From: Xenophilus aerolatus
GTDB lineage: Bacteria; Pseudomonadota; Gammaproteobacteria; Burkholderiales; Burkholderiaceae_C
Direction of reading: 5' to 3'
Assembly (NCBI GenBank): GCA_030418545.1
Contig: QAIB01000003.1
Coordinates: 124,001-188,000 of the forward strand
DNA length: 64,000 bases
Shown here: positions 57,103 to 64,000 of the stretch, piece by piece
Position numbering within the stretch: the first letter of the stretch is position 1
Layout of the letters: every line of letters starts with the position of its first letter
Notes under the pieces: generated by a model
Seen by the model: only the letters and a program-made list of their open reading frames with translations
Databases searched by the model: none
Told to the model about the DNA's origin: nothing
Made by a program: the position numbers and the translations under genes

Positions 57103-57462
57103 TTGGCATCCGACCCGAACTGCATCTTCTGCAAGATCATCGAAGGCAAGATCCCCTCGAAGAAGGTGTACGAAGACGAGGAGCTCTACGGCTTCCACGA
57201 CATCGCCCCCTGGGCGCCGGTGCACTTCATGCTGGTGCCCAAGCGGCACATTCCGTCGATGGCGCAGCTCACCCCCGAGGACGCCGGCCTGATGGGCCGC
57301 ATCATGACGCTGGCCCCCAAGCTCGCGCTCGAGCAGGGCTGCAACCCCTACCCGGACGGCGGCTTCCGCGTGGTGGTCAACACCGGCGCCGAGGGCGGGC
57401 AGGAGGTGCACCATCTCCACGTTCACGTCATGGGCGGTCCGCGCCCCTGGGCCCGGGGCTGA
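57103..57462 (+). CDS. HIT-family purine nucleotide phosphoramidase (HinT-like)
   Basis: A 119-aa histidine-triad hydrolase that cleaves adenosine phosphoramidates. It has CIFCKIIEGKIPSKKVYEDEELYGFHDIAPWAPVHFMLVPKRHI and the catalytic triad HHLHVHVMGGPRPW. The start is TTG at 57103 (LASDPNCIFC), with GGAG 10 nt upstream; no ATG or GTG fits the family's start. It lies between the his genes and tatA, a conserved betaproteobacterial order. Confidence 0.93.
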   Translation: MASDPNCIFCKIIEGKIPSKKVYEDEELYGFHDIAPWAPVHFMLVPKRHIPSMAQLTPEDAGLMGRIMTLAPKLALEQGCNPYPDGGFRVVVNTGAEGGQEVHHLHVHVMGGPRPWARG

Positions 57463-57499
57463 TTGCAGGGCATTGGGCCCGCGCACCGCACCCCCCGAC

Positions 57500-57529
57500 T
57501 AAAATCGTTCGATTCTTCAGGAGAAATCC
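57500..57529 (+). promoter_or_regulatory. tatA leader: candidate -10 (TAAAAT) and strong Shine-Dalgarno
   Basis: TAAAAT at 57500-57505 and AGGAG at 57519-57523, 6 nt before the tatA ATG. The -35 is poor. The AGGAG is one of the best ribosome-binding sites of the window, fitting the high amount of TatA needed. Confidence 0.45.
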
Positions 57530-57763
57530 ATGGGTTCCTTTTCCATCTGGCACTGGCTGATCGTGCTGCTGATCGTCGTCATGGTGTTCGGCACCAAGAA
57601 GCTCAAGAACATGGGCTCCGACCTGGGCGGCGCCGTCAAGGGCTTCAAGGACGGCATGAAGGACGGCCAGTCCGACGCGCCCGCCACGCCGCCCCAGCAG
57701 GTGACCGGCAACCCGGCCGCTGACAAGTCGACCATCGACGTCGAAGCCCGTCAGAAGTCCTGA
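57530..57763 (+). CDS. tatA: Sec-independent protein translocase subunit TatA
   Basis: TatA oligomers form the variable channel of the twin-arginine pathway for folded proteins. The 77-aa protein has a short N-terminal membrane helix ([17 protein letters not shown]), the FG hinge, the amphipathic helix [24 protein letters not shown], and an acidic, disordered tail. tatB follows after 26 bp. Likely clients in this window are MsrP and possibly MlaC. Confidence 0.96.
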   Translation: MGSFSIWHWLIVLLIVVMVFGTKKLKNMGSDLGGAVKGFKDGMKDGQSDAPATPPQQVTGNPAADKSTIDVEARQKS

Positions 57764-57789
57764 TCCCTCCGGCCTGAGTCCGCGCACCC

Positions 57790-58260
57790 GTGATCGACCT
57801 CGGCATTTCCAAGATGGCGCTGATCGGCGCGGTGGCGCTGATCGTCATCGGCCCCGAGAAGCTGCCGCGCGTGGCCCGAACCGTGGGCACGCTGCTGGGC
57901 AAGGCGCAGCGCTACGTCAACGACGTCAAGGCCGAGGTCAACCGCTCGATGGAGCTGGACGAGCTGCGCAAGATGAAGGACACGGTCGAGGGCGCAGCCC
58001 GCGACGTGGAACAGAGCATCCGCAGCAACGCCCACGAGGTCGAGCAGCACCTCTCGGGCCTGGACACCGACACGGCCGCGTCCACCGTGGCCGGCATCGA
58101 GGCCGCCCCGGTCTACCCCGAATACAAGCACCCGCGCAAGAACTGGCGCCTCAAGCAGGGCGCGGTCCCCCACTGGTACAAGGCGCGCAACGGCGTGCGC
58201 ACGCGCGCGCTGTCCGGCGCCGCGCGCGTCGCCCGCTACCGTCCGCACAAGTTCAACTAG
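57790..58260 (+). CDS. tatB: Sec-independent protein translocase subunit TatB
   Basis: TatB is the substrate-receiving partner of TatC. At 156 aa it has the family start [64 protein letters not shown], a membrane helix, the PEKLP hinge and a long amphipathic helix, then a basic C-terminal tail ([11 protein letters not shown]). The start is GTG at 57790. Confidence 0.95.
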   Translation: MIDLGISKMALIGAVALIVIGPEKLPRVARTVGTLLGKAQRYVNDVKAEVNRSMELDELRKMKDTVEGAARDVEQSIRSNAHEVEQHLSGLDTDTAASTVAGIEAAPVYPEYKHPRKNWRLKQGAVPHWYKARNGVRTRALSGAARVARYRPHKFN

Positions 58261-58332
58261 CGCCTGCCGCGCACCGGCTGCCGGCGATCCTCACACCCGC
58301 CCCGGACCTCGGCCCTGCGGCATTTCCCCTCG

Positions 58333-59139
58333 ATGGCTGATTCCGATCCCCCCCACAAAGAAGACGAGCTGGCCGGCACCGAGCAGCCCTTCGTCGCGCA
58401 CCTCATGGAACTGCGCGACCGGCTGCTCTACTGCATCTACGGCATGGCCATCGCCGCCGTCCTGCTCGCCATCTGGCCCGGTCCCAGCGGCCTCATCGAC
58501 TGGGTGGCCGTGCCGATCCGCCACCACATGCCGCCCGACGCCAAGCTGATCGCGGTGGGCGTGTTCTCGCCCTTCTTCGTGCCGCTGAAGGTGCTGATGA
58601 TGGCCTCGGTGCTGCTGGCGCTGCCCTGGCTCATGTACCAGTGCTGGATGTTCGTGGCGCCGGGCCTGTACAGCCACGAGAAGAAGTTCGCGCTGCCGCT
58701 CATCATCTTCGGCAGTTTCCTGGCCTATGCCGGCATCGCCTTCGTCCAGTTCTTCGTGCTGGACAAGATGTTCGGCTTCATCCAGAAGTTCACGCCCGAG
58801 TCGGTGGCGGCCACGCCCGACATCTCCTCGTACGTCGAGTCGATCCTCTCGCTCTACCTCGCCTTCGGCGTCGCCTTCCAGGTGCCGATCGTGGTGATGC
58901 TGCTGGTGCGCTTCGAGATGGTCACGATCGAGAAACTGCGCTCCTTCCGCGGCTACTTCATCGTGGTGGCCTTCGTCGTGGCGGCGGTGCTCACGCCGCC
59001 GGACGTGGTGTCGCAGCTGGCGCTGGCCGTGCCGATGTGCCTGCTGTACGAGGTCGGCATCATCGGCGCGCAGTATTTCGTGCGGGCCAGCAAGCGGCCC
59101 GAAGACGAGGCCGAAGGCGCGGATTCGACGCCCTCCTGA
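58333..59139 (+). CDS. tatC: Sec-independent protein translocase subunit TatC
   Basis: TatC is the six-helix core that recognises the twin-arginine motif. The 268-aa protein opens with EQPFVAHLMELRDRLLYCIYG, the binding-site region, and has VFSPFFVPLKVLMMASVLLALPWLMYQCWMFVAPGLYSHEKKF and FVVAAVLTPPDVVSQLALAVPMCLLYEVGI, all family hallmarks. The gene ends 22 bp before a strong terminator. Confidence 0.96.
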   Translation: MADSDPPHKEDELAGTEQPFVAHLMELRDRLLYCIYGMAIAAVLLAIWPGPSGLIDWVAVPIRHHMPPDAKLIAVGVFSPFFVPLKVLMMASVLLALPWLMYQCWMFVAPGLYSHEKKFALPLIIFGSFLAYAGIAFVQFFVLDKMFGFIQKFTPESVAATPDISSYVESILSLYLAFGVAFQVPIVVMLLVRFEMVTIEKLRSFRGYFIVVAFVVAAVLTPPDVVSQLALAVPMCLLYEVGIIGAQYFVRASKRPEDEAEGADSTPS

Positions 59140-59161
59140 GGCGCCTCTCGAAGCAAGAAAG

Positions 59162-59185
59162 AAGCCCCGCATCGCGGGGCTTTTT
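59162..59185. terminator. bidirectional intrinsic terminator between tatC and the DegS-like protease gene
   Basis: AAGCCCCGC and GCGGGGCTT form a perfect 9-bp stem with a 3-nt loop, followed by TTTTT on the plus strand; an A-rich run (AAGAAAG) on the other side gives T residues on the minus strand. It lies between convergent genes and can serve both. Confidence 0.85.
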
Positions 59186-59213
59186 CATCTTGGGCGGCGC
59201 AGCGGCCGGGGTC

Positions 59214-60380
<1,167 letters not shown>

Positions 60381-60654
60381 GGGATGAAAGGTCAGGGCAG
60401 GGCAGGGCCCCCGCGGCGCGGGGAGGGCCGGATTGTCCCTCAAGCCCCGGCCCCAGAAACCGCGCGGGCGGATCGAGATTGGACCACCGCGACGGCGCGT
60501 ATTGGTGCAAACCCTTAGCATGGGCGCTTCGGACCGACCCGGTCCCCTGCGCTCGTCCGGCGCGGCCTACCCGGCCGCGCGGCCTTTGGGGCGCACCGAT
60601 CCGCACCGCGGCCCGCCGGGGCCCGTGGTTCGCGCACCCTTTCAGAACGCCCCT

Positions 60655-61998
60655 ATGACTTCGCCCACTTCCACGTCGGGCGGCGCCGACGCGCCGTCCG
60701 CCCGCACGCTCGACGCGCGCGACTACAAGACCCTTGCCCTGTCGGCCCTCGGCGGCACGCTCGAGTTCTACGACTTCGTCATCTACGTCTTCTTCGCCGC
60801 GGTGCTGGGCGGCCTGTTCTTCCCGGCCGACATGCCCGACTGGCTGCGCCAGCTGCAGACCTTCGGCATCTTCGCCGCCGGCTACCTGGCCCGGCCGGTG
60901 GGCGGCATCGTCATCGCCCACTTCGGCGACCTGCTGGGCCGCAAGCGCATGTTCACGCTGTCGATCTTCCTGATGGCGCTGCCCACGTTGGTGATCGGGC
61001 TGCTGCCGACCTACGCCACCCTCGGCGTCGCGGCGCCGCTGCTGCTGCTGGCCATGCGGGTGCTGCAGGGCGCGGCCATCGGCGGCGAGATGCCCGGCGC
61101 CTGGGTGTTCGTGGGCGAGCACGTGCCGGCGCACCGCTACGGCTTCGGCGTGGGCACGCTGACCTCGGGCATCACCGGCGGCATCCTGCTGGGCTCGCTG
61201 GTGGCGGTGGCCATCAACACGCACTACACGCCGGCCCAGGTGGCCGACTTCGCATGGCGCATCCCCTTCATCCTGGGCGGCGTCTTTGGCCTGGTGTCGG
61301 TCTACCTGCGCCGCTTCCTGCACGAGACGCCGGTCTTCCGCGAGCTGGCCGACCGCCGCAGCGTCGCGCGCGAGCTGCCGCTCAAGACCATCGTGCGCGA
61401 GCACCGCAGCGCCAGCGTCTTCGTGGCGCTGCTGACCTGGGTGCTCTCGGCCGCCATCGTGGTGGTGGTGCTGTACACGCCGACCTACCTGCAGAAGGTG
61501 CACCACATCCCGGCGGCACTGGCGCTGGAGGCCAACGCGCTGGCCACCCTCACGCTCACCATCGGCTGCGTGATCGTCGGCTGGGCCAGCGACCGCATCG
61601 GCACGCGCGCCACCATGCTGATCGGCTGGGCGGGGCTCTTCGTTACCGCCTACCTGTTCTACCGCGGGCTGCCCGGCACGCCGCAGTCGCTGTTCTGGCA
61701 CTACGGGCTGGTGGGCCTGTTCGTCGGCACCATCGCCACGGTGCCGATCGCCGGCGTGCGGGCCTTCCCGGCGCCGGTGCGCTTCTCGGGGCTGTCTTTC
61801 GCCTACAACATGTCCTATGCCGTGTTCGGCGGGCTGACGCCCGTGATCCTCACGCTCTGGCTGCAGCACGACACGCTGGCGCCGGCGCACTACGTGGCGG
61901 CCCTGTCGGTGCTGGGCTTCCTGCTGGCCCTGTCGCCCCTGGCGGCGCGCGGCCATGCGATGCGCAGCGGCGCCACGGGGGCGACAATCCCCGCATGA
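60655..61998 (+). CDS. MFS transporter, metabolite:H+ symporter (MHS) family
   Basis: A 447-aa MHS-type carrier with twelve hydrophobic segments. It has the family start LGGTLEFYDFVIYVFFAAVLGGLFFP, the loop GYLARPVGGIVIAHFGDLLGRKRMF (MFS signature), and RVLQGAAIGGEMPGAWVFVGEHVP. Relatives carry organic acids, proline/betaine or citrate; the substrate is not determined. The 274-bp upstream region contains a short GGCAG tandem run and no promoter I can defend. The stop overlaps the Nif3-like gene (ATGA). Confidence 0.88.
   Translation: MTSPTSTSGGADAPSARTLDARDYKTLALSALGGTLEFYDFVIYVFFAAVLGGLFFPADMPDWLRQLQTFGIFAAGYLARPVGGIVIAHFGDLLGRKRMFTLSIFLMALPTLVIGLLPTYATLGVAAPLLLLAMRVLQGAAIGGEMPGAWVFVGEHVPAHRYGFGVGTLTSGITGGILLGSLVAVAINTHYTPAQVADFAWRIPFILGGVFGLVSVYLRRFLHETPVFRELADRRSVARELPLKTIVREHRSASVFVALLTWVLSAAIVVVVLYTPTYLQKVHHIPAALALEANALATLTLTIGCVIVGWASDRIGTRATMLIGWAGLFVTAYLFYRGLPGTPQSLFWHYGLVGLFVGTIATVPIAGVRAFPAPVRFSGLSFAYNMSYAVFGGLTPVILTLWLQHDTLAPAHYVAALSVLGFLLALSPLAARGHAMRSGATGATIPA
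61983..61988 (+). promoter_or_regulatory. candidate -10 element (GACAAT) of the nif3-like gene
   Basis: GACAAT is 6 nt before the ATG at 61995, inside the end of the MFS gene. Confidence 0.2.
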
Positions 61999-62768
61999 GC
62001 ACCACGCGCCACGAGCTGCTGCACGCCTTCGACCTGCTGCTGGCGCCCGAGCGCTTTCGCGACTACGGGCCCAACGGCCTCCAGGTCGAGGGCCGCACCA
62101 CGGTGCGCAAGATCGTCTCGGGTGTGACCGCGAGCCGGGCGCTGATCGAAGCCGCGATCCGCGCCGAGGCCGACGCCATCTTCGTGCACCACGGCCTCTT
62201 CTGGCGCGGCCAGGACGGCCGGGTCACCGGCTGGATGAGGCAGCGGCTGGGCCTGCTGCTGGGCGACGACGTCAACCTCTTCGCCTACCACCTGCCGCTG
62301 GACGCCCACCCCGAGCTGGGCAACAACGCACAGCTGGGCCTGCAGCTGGGGCTGGTGGCGGAGCCGGGGGCCGAAGGACGCTTTGGCGAGCAATCGCTGG
62401 GCTTCGTCGGCGGGCGCGCGGACGGTTCGGGCTTCGCCAGCGCGGGCGCCCTCGCCGCGCATGTCGAACAGGTGCTGAAACGGCCCGTGACGCTCGTCGG
62501 TCCTGCGCAGGGTGCCATCAAAAAGATAGCGTGGTGCACGGGCGGGGCGCAAGGCTACTTCGAAGCCGCCATCGCCGCGGGGGCGGACGCCTTCCTCACG
62601 GGAGAGATCTCCGAACCCCAGGCCCACTACGCGCGCGAGATGGGCGTCGCCTTCCTCGCCTGCGGGCACCACGCGACCGAGCGCTACGGCGCCCCGGCCG
62701 TGGCCGGCCATGTGGCGGCGCAGCTCGGGCTGGTGCACGAGTTCATCGACGTCGACAACCCGGCGTGA
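61995..62768 (+). CDS. Nif3-like dinuclear metal-centre protein (YbgI family)
   Basis: A 257-aa member of the Nif3/YbgI (DUF34) family; the reported toroidal hexamers hold a two-metal centre and the biochemical role is unsettled, with a GTP cyclohydrolase I type 2 label in some databases. Motifs: FVHHGLFWRGQ (metal His pair), NLFAYHLPLDAHPELGNN, AFLTGEISEPQAHYAREMGVAFLACGHHATERYGAPAVA. It overlaps the upstream MFS gene, and its TGA overlaps a GTG start of pdxA. Confidence 0.9.
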   Translation: MSTTRHELLHAFDLLLAPERFRDYGPNGLQVEGRTTVRKIVSGVTASRALIEAAIRAEADAIFVHHGLFWRGQDGRVTGWMRQRLGLLLGDDVNLFAYHLPLDAHPELGNNAQLGLQLGLVAEPGAEGRFGEQSLGFVGGRADGSGFASAGALAAHVEQVLKRPVTLVGPAQGAIKKIAWCTGGAQGYFEAAIAAGADAFLTGEISEPQAHYAREMGVAFLACGHHATERYGAPAVAGHVAAQLGLVHEFIDVDNPA

Positions 62769-63829
62769 CGGGCCGATCCGTGAACCGCGAACGCCTGCCC
62801 ATCGCCGTCACGATCGGCGACCCGGCCGGGATCGGGCCGGAGATCATCGTCAAGGCCTGGCGCGACGCGCCCGAGCTGATGCGCGGCTGCTTCGTTGCCG
62901 GCGATGTCGACACCGTCCGCCGCGCCGCGCAGGCCTTGGCAGGCCCGGGTGCACCGGCCCTGCCGGTGGCGGTGCTGGACGCATCGGCCCAGGCCTGGGA
63001 CGTGCCGCCGCTTTGCGTGCCGGTGCTGCAGGTGGTGCAGCCGCCTGGCGAACTGGCGATCGGACGCGTGAGTGCCGAGGCCGGGCGCGTCGCCGGCGAT
63101 GCGGTCGTGTGGGCCGCCCGCGCCGCCTTGCGTGCGGAGATCGCCGCACTGGTGACGGCACCCCTGCACAAGGAGGCTCTGGCTGCGGCCGGCTTCCCCT
63201 ATCCCGGCCACACCGAACTGCTGCAGGCCGAAGCTGCGGCGCATCTGGGGCGCGCGGTGGCCGACGTGCCCGTGCGCATGATGCTGGCCAACGACGAACT
63301 GCGCACGGTGCTGGTCAGCATCCACATGGGGCTGCGCCAGGCCATCGACACGCTGGACACCGCGGGCGTGCTGCAGACCCTGCGCATCGCCCATCAGGCG
63401 CTGTCGGCCATGCTCGGTGCGCCGCCGCGCATCGGTGTGGCGGGCCTGAATCCGCACGCGGGCGAGGGCGGCCTCTTCGGCCGCGAGGACCTGGACATCA
63501 TCGCCCCGGCCATCGAGGCCGCGCGGGCCGAGGGCATCCTCGCCGACGGGCCGCACGCGCCCGACACCGTGTTCATGCGCGCCCGCGCGCACGGCGGCCG
63601 GACCGGCGAGTTCGACGTGGTGATCGCGATGTACCACGACCAGGGATTGATCCCGGTCAAGTACCTGGGGGTGGAGCAGGGCGTCAACGTGACGCTGGGG
63701 CTGCCGCTGGTGCGCACCAGCCCGGACCACGGCACGGCTTTCGACATCGCCGGGCAGGGCATCGCCGACGCCCGCAGCCTGCTGGCTGCCGTGCGCATGG
63801 CGCGTGCGCTCTCGGCGCACGCGGGCTGA
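62765..63829 (+). CDS. pdxA: 4-hydroxythreonine-4-phosphate dehydrogenase
   Basis: PdxA oxidises 4-phosphohydroxy-L-threonine in pyridoxal-phosphate synthesis. The family blocks are present: PIAVTIGDPAGIGPEIIVKAW at the start, VTAPLHKEALAAAGFPYPGHTELLQ, GLNPHAGEGGLFGREDLDIIAPAI, VIAMYHDQGLIPVKYLGVEQGVNVTLGLPLVRTSPDHGTAFDIAG with metal-binding His and Asp. The GTG at 62765 overlaps the upstream stop (GTGA) and gives 354 aa; GTG at 62780 (VNRERLPIAVTIG) gives 349 aa and is equally possible. It is convergent with mscL, with no intervening base. Confidence 0.94.
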   Translation: MTGRSVNRERLPIAVTIGDPAGIGPEIIVKAWRDAPELMRGCFVAGDVDTVRRAAQALAGPGAPALPVAVLDASAQAWDVPPLCVPVLQVVQPPGELAIGRVSAEAGRVAGDAVVWAARAALRAEIAALVTAPLHKEALAAAGFPYPGHTELLQAEAAAHLGRAVADVPVRMMLANDELRTVLVSIHMGLRQAIDTLDTAGVLQTLRIAHQALSAMLGAPPRIGVAGLNPHAGEGGLFGREDLDIIAPAIEAARAEGILADGPHAPDTVFMRARAHGGRTGEFDVVIAMYHDQGLIPVKYLGVEQGVNVTLGLPLVRTSPDHGTAFDIAGQGIADARSLLAAVRMARALSAHAG

Positions 63830-64000
63830 TCAGGGGCGCTTGAGGCTGTCGCGGATCTCGCGCAGCAGCACGATGTCTTCCGGAGGCGCGGCGGGTGCGG
63901 GAGCGGCTTCCTCGGTGCGGCGCAGGCGGTTGATCTGCTTGATCATCAGGAAGATCACGAACGCCAGGATGATGAAGTTCACCAGGATGGTGATGAAGTT
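63830..64000 (-). CDS. mscL: large-conductance mechanosensitive channel, C-terminal part (runs off the window)
   Basis: The last 56 residues of MscL, the pentameric channel that opens under membrane tension on osmotic downshock. Seen: [26 protein letters not shown], the second membrane helix with the family's basic end, and the C-terminal bundle [17 protein letters not shown]. The N-terminal gate helix is beyond position 64000. Its TGA complement directly follows the pdxA stop. Confidence 0.93.
   Translation of the reverse strand, partial: NFITILVNFIILAFVIFLMIKQINRLRRTEEAAPAPAAPPEDIVLLREIRDSLKRP

Noticed and set aside
62512-62535. TGCCATCAAAAAGATAGC inside the nif3-like gene resembling the left arm of the dispersed element
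   Set aside because: The middle and right end are absent, and the residues IKKIAWCTGGAQG look like normal family sequence; probably coincidence.

Overview
The window is high-GC, densely packed chromosomal DNA with no rRNA, tRNA, CRISPR array, prophage or complete insertion sequence. Gene content and order point to a betaproteobacterium of the Comamonadaceae (Variovorax/Acidovorax/Xylophilus-like). The evidence is a gltBD-mla-yadGH-bolA-murA-his-tatABC series, pilMNOPQ-aroKB next to mrcA, short-form HisG, monofunctional HisB, ResB/CcsB cytochrome c maturation, and a family of short dispersed repeats of a type I recall from that family. The placement is inferred from gene order and protein motifs, not from a database search.

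Layout. 1-8108: the 5' end of metK, two LpxL-type acyltransferases, a Pls/PosA-type NRPS-like protein of 1358 aa, a tail-to-tail epoxide-hydrolase-like enzyme, and engB. 8199-14304: a dihaem cytochrome c, resB-ccsB (System II cytochrome c maturation) and msrPQ (periplasmic methionine sulfoxide repair). 14308-18642: lysA-lptM, cyaY and mrcA. 18885-29582: pilMNOPQ-aroK-aroB, dgt, an MFS carrier, a DUF1415 protein and a methyltransferase. 29596-30479: a RAYT-type transposase with repeat structures downstream. 30480-36729: gltBD, whose 3' end has been tandemly copied. 37088-43129: a phospholipid transport cluster (mlaF-E-D-A-C-B), a YadGH-type exporter and a BolA/IbaG protein. 43181-56656: murA and the histidine pathway (G, D, C, B, H, A, F, I, E), with a Rap1a/Tai-like gene between hisD and hisC and a four-gene, two-strand block between hisA and hisF. 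56696-59139: DUF4870 protein, HIT protein and tatABC. 59214-64000: a DegS-like protease, an MHS carrier, a Nif3-like protein, pdxA and the end of mscL.

The genes form several functional units. Envelope biogenesis is prominent: lipid A acylation, PBP1A, LptM, Mla phospholipid transport, MurA and Tat export. The Tat substrate MsrP is encoded in the same window, and MlaC may be another.

The most unusual signal is a dispersed element of about 57 bp present in nine copies. It sits at gene borders and in places is read as protein. It appears to supply the start codon and matching N-terminal peptides of two unrelated proteins, HisD (MKLIAAPAR) and MlaA (MKKIAACAR), and it encodes the last 17 residues of MsrQ. 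One copy abuts the dgt start codon and carries a GGAG at ribosome-binding distance. Another begins directly after the RAYT stop codon. Other items worth a second look are the triplicated gltD tail, a 29-codon ORF bridging mlaF and mlaE by ATGA overlaps at both ends, and a recurring TANAAT hexamer 6-10 nt before start codons that suggests leaderless or near-leaderless mRNAs.
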